A stretch of DNA of 64,000 nucleotides, from assembly GCF_005503015.1 (NCBI RefSeq), contig NZ_SCOL01000001.1:1860001-1924000 (forward strand). Reading direction: 5' to 3'. This document shows positions 32,949 through 43,037 of this stretch, one piece after another (the stretch's first letter is position 1; each line of letters starts with the position of its first letter). Source of the stretch: Bacillus sp. E(2018) (GTDB lineage: Bacteria; Bacillota; Bacilli; Bacillales; Fictibacillaceae). The notes beneath the pieces were generated by a model, which saw only the letters and a program-made list of their open reading frames with translations, had not been told where the DNA came from and searched no databases. A program made the translations under genes and the position numbers.

Positions 32949-34013
32949 TTATTTGACTTCCACAACGATACTGCCGAATCTTTTTCCTCCGAAATACGTG
33001 TCCAATCGATAAATCCCAGACTTGCTAAACTTCATATTGACTGGAATAGAATGAATGGACCCGACTTCTTCTATAGGACTTAACGGACTCTCTTTTTGAA
33101 ATTTATACGACCAAACCAAACCAGAATTTTGAACAAGAGCTCTTTCATGTTCACCGCTTTCCTTGTTAGTAGCTATAACCTTAAAGTCACCTCTTGTTAT
33201 GATGCTGACTTCGTTAGCTCCCCCGAAAAAATGCCATAGAAACTTATCTGTTTTCCCTGCTATCAATGGAGGTCCCGCAATCCCTATTTTATCTTTTTCT
33301 CCTAATAAGACTTGGAAGGTCGGAGTTGCAAATTCGGTTGATAATGTCCAATCCTCATTACTACCTTGAAGCAATTTATCATTATGATAGATTTTAAATG
33401 AATGAGCAAAATCTGCTGCCGTATCTTCATTAAAAAATGGAGTATAAAAATAAACATGATAATTCAACTTACTATGTGGAGAGTTAAAGTAATACTGATG
33501 AATTTGTACAACATCCATCGTTTTTTGATGATCTAGACCGTATGTTCCAGTGTACCGAAATCCTTCTAAATCTTGACTGATAAACGTATTCTGAGTCTGA
33601 ATATTTTTAAGTTTTTCATCTTCTGTTAACGGTTCAATTCCACCAACTTTTTTACCGTCAGCCATAAAGAACACAGAACCATCTTTGTTTCTTTTTAAAA
33701 TAAAATCATCACTTTTCTTCATTTGAAAAGTTTCATCACCATGCAAGAAAATTCCGGATCCAGTTGTATATTTCATAGTTTTTTCTTCTGCTTGATTCAT
33801 TGCGAAATAACTTCCACTTACTAAAAGAAAAAGCAGAACAATCATGCTTAAGAGCGGTTTGGAAAAACGAAAGATATGATAAAAAGGTGGTCTTTTTTCA
33901 GAAGTTAACCGGTTCAATTCGTTTTCGATCGATTGTTTTTGATCGCTGTTCATCTTGTACGATTTAAAGTTCTTCAGTTCCAGCATTACTTCTTCATTGG
34001 TTAATCGTTTCAA
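32949..34013 (-). CDS. Membrane-anchored anti-sigma factor (candidate)
   Basis: A 354-residue protein with a cytoplasmic N-terminal part of about 48 residues, one membrane segment at about 53-72 (PLLSMIVLLFLLVSGSYFA) and a large extracytoplasmic domain. Gene overlap with an ECF sigma factor immediately upstream and this topology indicate its regulatory partner, which would hold sigma at the membrane until a surface signal arrives. The TTG at 34013 has GGAG eight bases before it; a GTG at 34022 is an alternative. The extracellular domain has no family I recognise. Confidence 0.75.
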   Translation of the reverse strand: MKRLTNEEVMLELKNFKSYKMNSDQKQSIENELNRLTSEKRPPFYHIFRFSKPLLSMIVLLFLLVSGSYFAMNQAEEKTMKYTTGSGIFLHGDETFQMKKSDDFILKRNKDGSVFFMADGKKVGGIEPLTEDEKLKNIQTQNTFISQDLEGFRYTGTYGLDHQKTMDVVQIHQYYFNSPHSKLNYHVYFYTPFFNEDTAADFAHSFKIYHNDKLLQGSNEDWTLSTEFATPTFQVLLGEKDKIGIAGPPLIAGKTDKFLWHFFGGANEVSIITRGDFKVIATNKESGEHERALVQNSGLVWSYKFQKESPLSPIEEVGSIHSIPVNMKFSKSGIYRLDTYFGGKRFGSIVVEVK

Positions 34014-34524
34014 TGTAATCACTCCACTTTTCAGACGTAAGCTTCTTTCTTAAAGATTGAATAGAGCGATAATAAGTAAGGTTTACTTTGTCTATTTTCC
34101 ATTTCAAAATGTGAGAAGTTTCTTCAGGGGTAAAATCTAAAATTCCCCTTAAAATCACTACATCTCTATAGGAAGTCTTCAACTCGTTAATTGTTTTATA
34201 TAAGTCCTTTTTTCGTTCGTCCTCCAAAACCCAATCTTGAGGAAGTTTACTTTTTTCAGGAAAAATACTTCTTAGCTGATTAACAAAAGCATATTGTCTT
34301 TTTGTTTTCCGCATATGATCAATCGCAATATTTCTTGCAATAGAAATAAGCCATGTTTTTGGATCAGCACGCTGTTCAAATTGATCTATATATTTAAACC
34401 CTTTAACAAATGCTTCTTGAACCATATCTTCAACGTCTTTTGTTCCTAAATAATAAATGAGAAAGTTATAGATATCATTGTGATACAAAGTAAACCACTG
34501 CTTAATTTGTTCTTCTTTTTTCAT
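33994..34524 (-). CDS. ECF-type RNA polymerase sigma factor
   Basis: A 176-residue group-4 sigma factor. Region 2 is at about 10-80 (DMVQEAFVKGFKYIDQFEQ, then TWLISIARNIAIDHMRKTKR), region 4 at about 112-165 (YRDVVILRGILDFTPEETSHIL, then VNLTYYRSIQSLRKKL). The ATG at 34524 follows GAGGGAGTG. The 20-bp overlap with the following anti-sigma gene indicates coupling. Its regulon is unknown; autoregulation and control of the divergent gene at 34697 are reasonable guesses. Confidence 0.92.
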   Translation of the reverse strand: MKKEEQIKQWFTLYHNDIYNFLIYYLGTKDVEDMVQEAFVKGFKYIDQFEQRADPKTWLISIARNIAIDHMRKTKRQYAFVNQLRSIFPEKSKLPQDWVLEDERKKDLYKTINELKTSYRDVVILRGILDFTPEETSHILKWKIDKVNLTYYRSIQSLRKKLTSEKWSDYIETINQ

Positions 34525-34696
34525 CGCTTCACTCCCTCTACTAGAGCCTTTCATGTATTAGACGCATAAATAGAGAATTCCTTTCACCACGATTGAATTA
34601 TTTTCTATACCTCGTTTAAATTTTTGTTTTTTTTGCACTGTAGTACAAGCCACTTTTAGCAAAAACCATATATTGAAAGAGAGGGGAGGTGATTTC

Positions 34697-35125
34697 TTGG
34701 CTAAATTTCTTGACTTAAGAACAAGTCAAAATGCAAGTTATTCTAACTCGATTGCCCAACCGATTACTGTAGCTGGTGCTCCCCAATTATTTGGAAGAAT
34801 CGGTTTAGGTACAGTAGGTGCTGGCCCTAATATTAGGGTTCTCTTACAAGGTGCCGTTTCGCTGCAGCTGCCATTACTTCCTGCCGTCACTACCATTACG
34901 ATTCAAGTCGTGCGGGGTACAAGCCCTAACTCTCCTCTAGTTTATTCGGCTAGCGAAAATATGGACTTAAACATTTTAGGACCACAGACTTTTGCCTTCA
35001 ACGCGCTTGACTTTAATCCTCCTGCTGATATTCAACAAACATACTCAGCTTATATTTCAGTAAGTTTAGTTGGCGTTGTCCGAGTAGGACCAGAAAGCTT
35101 CTCCGGGGTTGCGGTAAGCGATTAA
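34697..35125 (+). CDS. Hydrophobic beta-rich protein, possible spore-surface protein
   Basis: A 142-residue protein starting at TTG after GGGAGGTGATTTC. It is poor in charge and rich in beta-branched and small residues (SNSIAQPITVAGAPQLFG, then LPAVTTITIQVVRGTSP), with no signal peptide or Cys. The pattern recalls the C-terminal jelly-roll of exosporium/BclA-like spore proteins, but I cannot confirm the family. It is divergent from the ECF sigma gene and has its own terminator, followed 67 bp later by a DUF1796 gene. Confidence 0.65.
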   Translation: MAKFLDLRTSQNASYSNSIAQPITVAGAPQLFGRIGLGTVGAGPNIRVLLQGAVSLQLPLLPAVTTITIQVVRGTSPNSPLVYSASENMDLNILGPQTFAFNALDFNPPADIQQTYSAYISVSLVGVVRVGPESFSGVAVSD

Positions 35126-35131
35126 CGAAAG

Positions 35132-35164
35132 AAACAACCTTCTGTGCGAAGGTTGTTTTTTTAC
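35132..35164 (+). terminator. Terminator of the beta-rich protein gene
   Basis: AAACAACCTTC (35132-35142) pairs with GAAGGTTGTTT (35148-35158), 5-nt loop, then T-run to 35162. Confidence 0.9.
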
Positions 35165-35192
35165 AGAATTATTGAAACAAAGAGGTGACCAA

Positions 35193-35882
35193 ATGAGATT
35201 ACAGGACTTAAAGAGATCATATAATGCCGTAATCAGTCTCGGGAGTGAATGCGGTCCTGGCATTCATCTGAGAAGACATTCCTTAAGGAAGGTAGCTTTT
35301 CCCTTGGATTGGGTTTGCTCGCATTCTTTAGCTGGAATAAATGAGCTTTTAAGGACCAGGTTTAAGAGGTACATGAAGTTTAGAAATATGGAAAAGATTC
35401 ATTCTTACAAACCTGGTTATGTGCTAGATGATCAAGGTGTTACTACAGGTTCTCATTCTCACTTCATTAAGGATCACAAATATAACGTTATATCTGTACA
35501 TGATTTCCCTATCATTCCAGAACAACATTGGATGTTAAATTATCTAAACTTTAGACGTACCATCAAGCAACGAGTGCAGAGAATGTACGAATGGTTTAGA
35601 AAGAGCTCTTCTTTATTATTTATTAGGTGGTCGGTTATTGATATCGATGAAGAGCAATTGAAAAAAGAAACTGCTGAATTAGAAACGGTTTTATCCACAT
35701 GTGTAAAAGGTGATTTTAACATTCTAATGATTCATCCTACAGACAAGGTAGGACAACTAACAGAAGTAAATTGGGGTATGAAGCATGTGTGTGTCATTTA
35801 TGTACCTGTAAAAATAGATCCCATTACACATAATGATACTTGGGATCACTTATTAATAAATGGCATCTCAATAAAAGATTAA
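35193..35882 (+). CDS. DUF1796 putative papain-like cysteine peptidase
   Basis: A 229-residue protein with the DUF1796 signature at its N-terminus: ISLGSECGPGIHLRRHSLRK, then FPLDWV. The Cys in SLGSEC and a downstream HDFPI His would be the papain-like pair. The family is described as putative peptidases on structural grounds and has no proven substrate. The ATG at 35193 follows AAAGAGGTGACC. It could share the upstream promoter of the beta-rich gene through terminator read-through. Confidence 0.8.
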   Translation: MRLQDLKRSYNAVISLGSECGPGIHLRRHSLRKVAFPLDWVCSHSLAGINELLRTRFKRYMKFRNMEKIHSYKPGYVLDDQGVTTGSHSHFIKDHKYNVISVHDFPIIPEQHWMLNYLNFRRTIKQRVQRMYEWFRKSSSLLFIRWSVIDIDEEQLKKETAELETVLSTCVKGDFNILMIHPTDKVGQLTEVNWGMKHVCVIYVPVKIDPITHNDTWDHLLINGISIKD

Positions 35883-36058
35883 TTATAAATTATGGATGTT
35901 CAAGTTCTTCTAGCGCTATCCACCACCACCTTTTAAAGGTTTTTCTTAATATATTTATAAAATGTAATAAAAAGTTTACAGCATAAGGTTTCCTAGCTAG
36001 TCATCATGTGCTACGCTTTTGTATAGGATAATATAACTAGATTAGGATGTTTTAAAAG

Positions 36059-36202
36059 ATGTGTGATGAACAAATCGCGATAAAAATCATAAAAAAATTA
36101 GGTCTCTTATTTGAAGAATATAAATGCTCCAAATGTGAAAAGCACAAGAAAAAGTTAGTACGTGATATACAGCTGTTAGGTGAAAAACTAGAAGAAATTT
36201 AA
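36059..36202 (+). CDS. Small Cys-containing protein, 47 residues
   Basis: A short helical frame (MCDEQIAIKIIKKLGLLFEE, then YKCSKCEKHKKKL) with a CxxC pair and an extra Cys and His that could bind zinc, like a knuckle. AGGAT lies nine bases before the ATG and a proper terminator follows the stop. It fills the gap between the DUF1796 gene and ltaS. No family recognised. Confidence 0.55.
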   Translation: MCDEQIAIKIIKKLGLLFEEYKCSKCEKHKKKLVRDIQLLGEKLEEI

Positions 36203-36221
36203 GGCTGATCAACGAACGAAG

Positions 36222-36249
36222 CTCAACATTCATACATGTTGAGTTTTTT
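36222..36249 (+). terminator. Terminator of the 47-residue gene
   Basis: CTCAACAT (36222-36229) pairs with ATGTTGAG (36236-36243), then six T. Confidence 0.85.
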
Positions 36250-36262
36250 GTCTCTTAAAAGC

Positions 36263-36292
36263 AAAAAGCCGTCCACATGTGGACGGCTTTTT
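36263..36292. terminator. Bidirectional terminator at the ltaS 3' end
   Basis: A perfect 30-bp palindrome: AAAAAGCCGTCCACA (36263-36277) and its complement to 36292, with a tract of five T on each strand. Confidence 0.92.
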
Positions 36293-36295
36293 AAG

Positions 36296-38242
36296 TTACT
36301 CATTTGTGTCGTTTTTAGGTTTCTCTTCTTCTTTGATGTTGTAATCGTATTTAGAAGGATCAACTGGCTTGAATCCTTTGACTTTGTGGAATCGGAGCAA
36401 GTCTCCATAAACGGTACGGTCAGATAGATCCAACTTTGTCTCTGCTTCTTTTTCGATGGCTTTGATTTCTTTTGTTTCCTTAACAGGCTCACCAGTTTTA
36501 GAGTCGTAATACTTTCCATCAATTCCAGTTACGGTAGGTGAAACAAAATCACCGTTACGCAACGGAAGTACTTGATCATGATTCTTAGATAATAGATCAG
36601 TACCGAATTGAATGTATTCTTTCGTATCCATTCCTAACAAATGCATAAGCGTTGGACGAATATCGATCTGACCACCAACTTTATCTATGGTTCCACCCTT
36701 TAATCCTGGTGCATGAATAAATAATGGTACCTTTTGAAGTTGTGTGTTTTCAAAAGGCGTAATCTCTTTTCCGAGTACTTTTGCCATTGATTTATTACGC
36801 GTTTCAGCGATTCCATAATGGTCACCATACATAACGACCATCGTATTATCGTATAGTCCAGCCTCTTTTAAGTCAGTAAAGAACTGTTGAAGAGCTTCGT
36901 CCATATATCTTGCCGTTTGGAAATAACGGTCTACCGTTCCATCTCCTGTTGTGTGAGGCTCGATTGTAGCTTCCTCTTCTGTAATCGGATAAGGGAAATG
37001 GTTTGATAGTGTAATGAATTTAGAATAGAACGGCTGTTTTAACGATTTCAGCATCGGCATAGATTCTTCAAAGAACGGTTTATCTTTTAGACCATAGTTT
37101 TCTACGTCTTCTTCGTTCATATCATAATGTTCTGCATCAAAGAACTTTTGATAACCAAAGCGCTTATAGATCACATCTCGATTCCAGAACGACTTGTAGT
37201 TACCATGGAACACAGCTGTCGAATAGCCTTGTTGTTCCATAATGGCTGGTGCAGCTTGATAAGTGTTCTCACCTTTTGTAGTAAACGCTGTTCCTTGCGG
37301 TAATCCATATAACGAGTTCTCGATCATAAACTCAGCATCAGCTGTTTTACCTTGTGATGTTTGATGATAAAAGTTGTTAAAATACAACGTGTTTTTATCT
37401 TGTGTTAACGAGTTTAAGAAAGGCGTTACTTCTTGTCCGTTCAATTTGTAATTGATCGCAAAGTTCTGTAGAGACTCTAAGTGCAGATAGATGACGTTCA
37501 TGCCTTTTGCTTTTCCGAAATATTCAGGATTCGGTTCAGCATAATTAGCTTTCACATAGTTCTCCACTTCTGTAACATCATCTGTATCTGCAAGTGCACG
37601 CTGAGCAGATGACTTCGAACTTAATACCGCGTCATAGAGCGTGTAATTATACATTCCTAAATATTTTACGATATAGTTTCGGTCAAATGTTCTAGTCAAC
37701 AGCTGCGGACGATCCATTTCAGCTAATAATAAATTTGCAGATAATGCAATAACTGCAGCTAGACCAACCGTTAAGATACTTTTACGTTTTACTCTGATTG
37801 GTTCTGGATTAATTTTCTTAGTTAAAACTAATACTAATAATACTACGATATCTAGGAAGAAAAGGATGTCATACGGATTGAAAAGAGCTCCAATACTATT
37901 TCCGATCGTTCCTGCATTCTTCGTCTGCGTTAATGTTGGCAGCGTGATAAAATCTGTGAAAAAGCGATAATAAAGCATATTTGCAAATAACATTAGAGTC
38001 ATCGCAGTATTGATCATAATCATCCAAACGTATGATTTTCTACCTTTTGCAAACAAGGCAAATCCTACAAATAAGAGTGCTGAGCCAATTGGATTGATAA
38101 ACAAGATGAATTCTTGAAATCCACCTTCGACTCCCAAGTTAAATTCCGTTTTATAAGCGGCATAAGATTTTATCCAAACTAAAACAACTGTAAGCAGGAA
38201 AAATCCCATATGTTTGTTTATTAATTGTTTTGGGTTAATCAT
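36296..38242 (-). CDS. ltaS: Lipoteichoic acid synthase
   Basis: LtaS polymerises the polyglycerolphosphate chain of lipoteichoic acid on the outer face of the membrane, using phosphatidylglycerol. The 648-residue protein has five N-terminal helices (to about residue 170) and a large extracellular sulfatase-like domain (from about 210). The catalytic Thr is in TSQGKTADAEF near residue 295, with DHYGIAETRN and GQIDIRPTLMHLLGM as other metal/substrate motifs. The ATG follows AGAGGTGAGAGA. The end is a Lys/Glu-rich tail (NIKEEEKPKNDTNE). Bacilli have several paralogues (LtaS, YfnI, YqgS, YvgJ); the LtaS assignment rests on overall resemblance to YflE. Confidence 0.93.
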   Translation of the reverse strand: MINPKQLINKHMGFFLLTVVLVWIKSYAAYKTEFNLGVEGGFQEFILFINPIGSALLFVGFALFAKGRKSYVWMIMINTAMTLMLFANMLYYRFFTDFITLPTLTQTKNAGTIGNSIGALFNPYDILFFLDIVVLLVLVLTKKINPEPIRVKRKSILTVGLAAVIALSANLLLAEMDRPQLLTRTFDRNYIVKYLGMYNYTLYDAVLSSKSSAQRALADTDDVTEVENYVKANYAEPNPEYFGKAKGMNVIYLHLESLQNFAINYKLNGQEVTPFLNSLTQDKNTLYFNNFYHQTSQGKTADAEFMIENSLYGLPQGTAFTTKGENTYQAAPAIMEQQGYSTAVFHGNYKSFWNRDVIYKRFGYQKFFDAEHYDMNEEDVENYGLKDKPFFEESMPMLKSLKQPFYSKFITLSNHFPYPITEEEATIEPHTTGDGTVDRYFQTARYMDEALQQFFTDLKEAGLYDNTMVVMYGDHYGIAETRNKSMAKVLGKEITPFENTQLQKVPLFIHAPGLKGGTIDKVGGQIDIRPTLMHLLGMDTKEYIQFGTDLLSKNHDQVLPLRNGDFVSPTVTGIDGKYYDSKTGEPVKETKEIKAIEKEAETKLDLSDRTVYGDLLRFHKVKGFKPVDPSKYDYNIKEEEKPKNDTNE

Positions 38243-38405
38243 TCTCTCACCTCTAAAATTTCAGTAACCAATCTATCATTCTAGTTTAAATCAAGTTCGT
38301 TTTCAATACTTATCGTAAAAACAATATAAAAAATAGTACACCTTATGAACTAAAAAGTCAACGAAACATACCTTCCTCATTTTCCATGGGATATTATGGA
38401 TATCA

Positions 38406-38437
38406 GAAAAAGCTACCCATTATGAGCAGCTTTTTAT
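38406..38437 (-). terminator. Terminator of selO
   Basis: On the minus strand AGCTGCTCAT and its partner ATGGGTAGCT (38411-38431) form the stem, followed by TTTTTC. Confidence 0.7.
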
Positions 38438-38466
38438 CTATATGTTCTTCAACTGTTTTTATGTTG

Positions 38467-39924
38467 TTACGTACCACAAAAAGTTCGATAGGGTCCTTCT
38501 GTTTCAGGTGGTAATGTCGTGTATCCTTCTTGTTTCGTTGAGTAATCGTATGGTACTGATAAAACATTATGAAGTTTTTCTAGCACGCTGTAATCACCGT
38601 TTTCAGCTGCTTGAATAGCTTCTTCCACCCTATGATTTCTTGGAATGACAGCTGGATTGTTGTTTCGCATCAACTGCATAGATTCTTCTTTCGACTCTGA
38701 CTGTCTAGCTTTTCTTTCTTCCCATTTATTAAGCCACGTCTTAAAGTCCTCGGCTTCAAAAAGTGCAGAACACTCGTTTCCACCTAATGTTAAAGAACGG
38801 AATGTATTGGTATAGTCAGCCTTATGCTGAGACATAAGAGTAAGAAGTTCTTCTATAAGGGCTTGATCTTCTTTTTCTTCATTATATAGACCAAGTTTTG
38901 CCCGCATGCCTCTAAAATAGTTCGCATGATACAGGTCAGAGAATCCATATAAAACTTCTTGTGCCAATTCAACTGCCTTTTCTTGTTCATCGTGTAAGAG
39001 TGGCAATAATGTTTCAGCGAATCGAGCAAGATTCCAACCTGCAATACGAGGCTGGTTAGCGTAAGCATATCTGCCCTCTCTATCGATTGAACTGAAAACA
39101 GTCAGTGGATCATAATTGTCCATGAACGCACACGGGCCATAATCGATTGTTTCTCCGCTGATTGTCATATTGTCGGTGTTCATAACGCCGTGGATGAAAC
39201 CAACGAGTTGCCACTTCGAAATTAAATATGCTTGTTGTTCAATCACTTTTTTGAGCAAAGTCAGATATTGATTTCCCTCACTTTTCACTTCTGGATAATG
39301 ACGCTTTAAACTATAATCTGCTAACTCTTTCAATTCATCGAGTGTTCCCCATTTTGATGCGAATTCAAACGTCCCTACTCGCAAATGGCTTGCTGCTACA
39401 CGTGTCATGATAGCACCTGGCAGAGCCGTTTCACGCATGATTGATTCACCAGTCGTTACAACTGCAAGACTTCGAGTCGTTGGAATTCCTAAAGCGTGCA
39501 TCGCTTCACTTATTAAATATTCTCGAAGCATCGGACCTAATGCTGCTCGTCCGTCTCCACCTCTTGAATAAGGAGTTCTTCCTGATCCTTTTAATTGAAT
39601 GTCAAAACGTTTCCCATCAGGAGTGATCTGCTCTCCCACCATTAATGCTCGTCCATCACCTAACATATTAAAATAACCAAACTGATGTCCTGCATATGCT
39701 TGAGCTAAGGATGAACCCCTTTCTGGAAGCTTGTTGCCCGCAAATACGTTTACAGCATCTTCATTTTTAAGGAATTGTACGTTCAATCCAAGAGAGATAG
39801 CAACCGATTCATTAAGCACAACTAATTTTGGTGAAACTACTGGGTTTGGGTCAATGATTGAGAAAAATTTATCTGGTAGTTCAGCATAACTGTTATCTAA
39901 ATTCCAACCTGTTACTTTCGTCAT
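38467..39924 (-). CDS. selO: Protein adenylyltransferase SelO (YdiU/UPF0061)
   Basis: SelO is a pseudokinase-fold enzyme that transfers AMP to Ser, Thr or Tyr of proteins, linked to redox stress. At 485 residues it is standard for bacteria. Visible motifs are [38 protein letters not shown] (nucleotide-binding and catalytic region), [20 protein letters not shown] (metal-binding Asn/Asp) and [12 protein letters not shown]. The C-terminus is RTFCGT, a Cys where animal SelO has selenocysteine, so no TGA recoding is involved here. The ATG at 39924 is preferred to a GTG three codons upstream. Confidence 0.94.
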   Translation of the reverse strand: MTKVTGWNLDNSYAELPDKFFSIIDPNPVVSPKLVVLNESVAISLGLNVQFLKNEDAVNVFAGNKLPERGSSLAQAYAGHQFGYFNMLGDGRALMVGEQITPDGKRFDIQLKGSGRTPYSRGGDGRAALGPMLREYLISEAMHALGIPTTRSLAVVTTGESIMRETALPGAIMTRVAASHLRVGTFEFASKWGTLDELKELADYSLKRHYPEVKSEGNQYLTLLKKVIEQQAYLISKWQLVGFIHGVMNTDNMTISGETIDYGPCAFMDNYDPLTVFSSIDREGRYAYANQPRIAGWNLARFAETLLPLLHDEQEKAVELAQEVLYGFSDLYHANYFRGMRAKLGLYNEEKEDQALIEELLTLMSQHKADYTNTFRSLTLGGNECSALFEAEDFKTWLNKWEERKARQSESKEESMQLMRNNNPAVIPRNHRVEEAIQAAENGDYSVLEKLHNVLSVPYDYSTKQEGYTTLPPETEGPYRTFCGT

Positions 39925-40135
39925 GAGAAGCACACCTTCTTTTATTTAATTGAATCCTCAGTTTCTATTTCCACCATAACATATTAGAGAGAGCTTTCCT
40001 TGTTTTAAAGATTTTAATTCTCGGACAAAAAAATAGTATATACTCACTCTATTATTTAGTAAAAATTCCCTATTTTATACCGATATACACGTTGTTGCAA
40101 GAAAGAATCATTTGTATAAATAAGGAGCGAACAAG

Positions 40136-41854
40136 TTGAGAAAAAGTATAAAGTTAAAAATGTTGATTATTTTCTCAGGTTTAATTGTTCTAATGGGAAT
40201 TTTGATCGGATTTTTGTCGATCAATTCAACGAAAAATCTAATTGAAGAGACGGTTAGCAATCAGGCTCTCAAAACAGTAAAACGTTCTGCAGACTTATTA
40301 GACCCTGAAAAGTATGAAACTATATTAGATTCAGGGAAAACAGACTATTACTGGACCTTACGCAACGAACTTAACGAACAGAGAGAGTTGAACGGACTCG
40401 CATATCTGTACACGATGAAGAGAGAAAAAACAAATGAGGAGTACGTCTATTCCTATGTAGTGGACGGTATGCCAAAAGGGTCTGAAGATGCCTCCGATCT
40501 AGGAGAGATAGAAAAAGGAGTAGATAATTATCCCGAAATGAAAAGAGCGTTCGATGAAGGAACAACAACTACCGATATCAGCTTTACAGAAGAATATGGC
40601 GGAATGGTTTCCATTTATATCCCAATAAAATCTACATCTGGTGAAGTGATGGGGATTATTGGATCTGATCAAGACGTCACAAGTGTCTATACAGCCATAT
40701 CTGAAAATCAATGGGAGATGATTGCAATTGTGGCTGTAATTCTAGTATTTGGCTTGATTATCATCTATTATGTGACAGTCTCCATTACTAGACCGATTCA
40801 ACTGCTATCAAAAAAGTCTGAGCAAGTTGGAAACGGAGATCTAAGTGTCATTGTTGATTTGAATCGAGAAGATGAAATAGGAAGACTCGCCTCATCGTTT
40901 AACAATATGCTCAGAAATTTAAGGGACATCATTCATTCGATTAACCAAATGGGAGTCAAATTAAATGAAACAACAATTTCTTTAAACATAAGTGCAAATG
41001 AAACAAAAACAGCGAGTGAAGAAATTGCTAGTATGATGGATCAAGTTTCAAATGATTCTATGGCTCAGCACGTTACACTTCGAGAAAGTGTGAATGTTTT
41101 AGAGGAAATGACTTCAGGTGTCCAGCATATTGCTGCATCCGCTTCTAATTCTTCAAGCCTTTCACAAGTAACTTTAGACAAAGCAAAGCAAGGAAACGAA
41201 TCCATGCAAAAAGCCATTAGCCAGATGAAGAGTATATCCGCTTCAGTCAATCAGTCTTCTTCGTCTATCTTGACTTTAAAATCACATTCTGTTGAAATTT
41301 CTAAGATTATTGAAATCATATCGGGAATCGCATCTCAAACCAACCTTCTTGCATTAAATGCCGCGATTGAAGCTGCTCATGCAGGAGATGCAGGTAAAGG
41401 ATTTGCTGTTGTAGCTGAAGAAGTTCGAAAGTTAGCAGATCAGTCGACTAAGTCTACAGAAACGATTAGCAAGTTAATACAACAAATTGATAAGGATACC
41501 AATCAAACAGCAGATGGGATGTCAATCGTTCTAGAGGAAGTAGATAAAGGTATGCAAGACATGATTCAAACTGAAGAAGTATTCGCAATTATTTTATCCT
41601 CTATAGAAGGCGTATCTTCACAAATCCAAGAGGTCTCTACTACGACTGAAGAAATGTCTGCTTCATCTGAAGAAGTCTCTGCCTCAGCAGTAGAAACCGC
41701 AAAAATCGCTGAACTAGCTGCTGCAGGCACTAAAAATGTAGCCTCCATAACTGCTAGGCAAAACAATCAGATTACGAAAATGTCAGAATCGATCTCTTTA
41801 TTAAAAGAGATGACAGAACACTTAAAGAAAATGACTGAAAAATTTAAGATATAA
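40136..41854 (+). CDS. Methyl-accepting chemotaxis protein
   Basis: A 572-residue membrane chemoreceptor. The first helix is at about 8-28, the extracytoplasmic sensor (single Cache-like) at 30-195, the second helix at 197-218, HAMP to about 270, and a cytoplasmic signalling domain to the end. The hairpin tip that contacts CheA/CheW is [20 protein letters not shown], then [20 protein letters not shown]. The start is TTG after AAGGAGCG. It is alone, far from che genes, as typical for Bacillus receptors; the attractant is unknown. Confidence 0.93.
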   Translation: MRKSIKLKMLIIFSGLIVLMGILIGFLSINSTKNLIEETVSNQALKTVKRSADLLDPEKYETILDSGKTDYYWTLRNELNEQRELNGLAYLYTMKREKTNEEYVYSYVVDGMPKGSEDASDLGEIEKGVDNYPEMKRAFDEGTTTTDISFTEEYGGMVSIYIPIKSTSGEVMGIIGSDQDVTSVYTAISENQWEMIAIVAVILVFGLIIIYYVTVSITRPIQLLSKKSEQVGNGDLSVIVDLNREDEIGRLASSFNNMLRNLRDIIHSINQMGVKLNETTISLNISANETKTASEEIASMMDQVSNDSMAQHVTLRESVNVLEEMTSGVQHIAASASNSSSLSQVTLDKAKQGNESMQKAISQMKSISASVNQSSSSILTLKSHSVEISKIIEIISGIASQTNLLALNAAIEAAHAGDAGKGFAVVAEEVRKLADQSTKSTETISKLIQQIDKDTNQTADGMSIVLEEVDKGMQDMIQTEEVFAIILSSIEGVSSQIQEVSTTTEEMSASSEEVSASAVETAKIAELAAAGTKNVASITARQNNQITKMSESISLLKEMTEHLKKMTEKFKI

Positions 41855-41860
41855 GAAATA

Positions 41861-41897
41861 AACAAAGCTTGGATTAAATTAATCCGAGCTTTGTTTA
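41861..41897 (+). terminator. Terminator of the chemoreceptor gene
   Basis: AACAAAGCTTGGATTAA (41861-41877) pairs with TTAATCCGAGCTTTGTT (one mismatch) at 41879-41895; a long AT-rich stem with a T-rich end. Confidence 0.75.
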
Positions 41898-41926
41898 GAT
41901 TATCTTGGTTTTAAAATTATACTGGT

Positions 41927-42178
41927 TTAAGCACTTAGTTTTTTCATAATAGCTGACGGATTAGAAGTAAACAGAATATAGGTTTGTTTTTTTGTCTCAA
42001 TAAAGACCCGATCTGTCATACCATACGGGAAACCGATACGGATAGCTTCCTTATCGTCTCCACCATATGTATCGTCTAAACCTACATTAAGAATATCATC
42101 GGCAGGAATCTCCACCCTCAATAGCTGCCATCGAATAATAAAGTTGTTATCTATCTTTTTTACACTAACCTCAATCAT
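41927..42178 (-). CDS. SunI/YnzG-family PH-like protein
   Basis: An 83-residue protein like B. subtilis YnzG/SunI: EVSVKKIDNNFIIRWQLLRV, GLDDTYGGDDKEAIRIGFPYG and RVFIETKKQTYILFTSN. SunI gives immunity to the bacteriocin sublancin. There is no sublancin-like gene here and no membrane helix in this short form, so it is probably a housekeeping relative rather than an immunity protein. Confidence 0.8.
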   Translation of the reverse strand: MIEVSVKKIDNNFIIRWQLLRVEIPADDILNVGLDDTYGGDDKEAIRIGFPYGMTDRVFIETKKQTYILFTSNPSAIMKKLSA

Positions 42179-42256
42179 TGTTCTCCACCCCTATTTTTTT
42201 GTCCTACTATTATTACGTATTAGTAGATGGAAAGTTTCGGTAATCAATAGCCTTAA

Positions 42257-42973
42257 CTAGCTAATTCTATGTTTATTTAGGAAGACTTCTATAATCTTTG
42301 TGTATATTTCTGGTTGTTCTGAATGAACCAAATGAGCTGCAAAAGGAATAATAGAGACATGTACATATTTATTAAACTTCGGATAGAGAAGTGCGCCCTT
42401 CGTTTCATTAACATTTCCTTCTCCAACTACAAATAAAATGGGCAGATGAATCATTTTCAATTCACTAGTTTCTTTAAAAGGATACCAATCTACATTTCTA
42501 CCCATATAAATAAATTGCTTCCAACCAGTACCATGAAGAGTATTAAAATAATCAATTATTTCTTGATTTTCTAAAATTTTCGCTTGATGTTCTACGTCTT
42601 TTTCATGTGCTTCTGACCAGTTATTAGGCTTTTCTGGTAGAATTCCTGAAATGGTCAAAGATTGAACTTTATGAGGATAACTTTGTGAGAATATTAAACC
42701 TACTAATGCACCTAGAGAACAACCTACTATATGTGCCTTTTCTATTTTGAAATGTTCTATTGTTTCTAGCAGATCATTTGCAGAGTCTTGAAAAAAATTA
42801 GAATAATCATTTGTAAAAGATTTTCCATGACCTCTCAAATCAGGTTTATAGACTTTAAAGTCGTGTTTAAAATATTCACTTTGATATTCAAAATCTGTAC
42901 TACCTGTTTGTAACCCTGTATGCAGGAAAATCACTGGTTCCCCTGCTCCTACAACTTCTGTATGTAAGATCAT
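42257..42973 (-). CDS. Alpha/beta hydrolase
   Basis: A 238-residue alpha/beta-hydrolase-fold enzyme. The nucleophile elbow is GCSLGALVG (Ser near 86), DLRGHGKS near 46-53 is the oxyanion-side motif, and the catalytic His is in AAHLVHSEQPE near 218. FLHTGLQTGSTDF covers the HG-like loop. The substrate is unknown; ester or lactone hydrolysis is likely. It is monocistronic with weak flanking signals. Confidence 0.88.
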   Translation of the reverse strand: MILHTEVVGAGEPVIFLHTGLQTGSTDFEYQSEYFKHDFKVYKPDLRGHGKSFTNDYSNFFQDSANDLLETIEHFKIEKAHIVGCSLGALVGLIFSQSYPHKVQSLTISGILPEKPNNWSEAHEKDVEHQAKILENQEIIDYFNTLHGTGWKQFIYMGRNVDWYPFKETSELKMIHLPILFVVGEGNVNETKGALLYPKFNKYVHVSIIPFAAHLVHSEQPEIYTKIIEVFLNKHRIS

Positions 42974-43037
42974 TTAGTCCCCCAAATTTAAATATTTACA
43001 TATGATTATTTGTAACACGTTTTAACAGCTTTCTTAG

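Noticed and set aside
38467..39924. SelO as a second selenoprotein
   Set aside because: The C-terminal RTFCGT has Cys and a normal stop; no in-frame TGA is present, and the family in bacteria uses Cys. It therefore gives no support to selenium use here.
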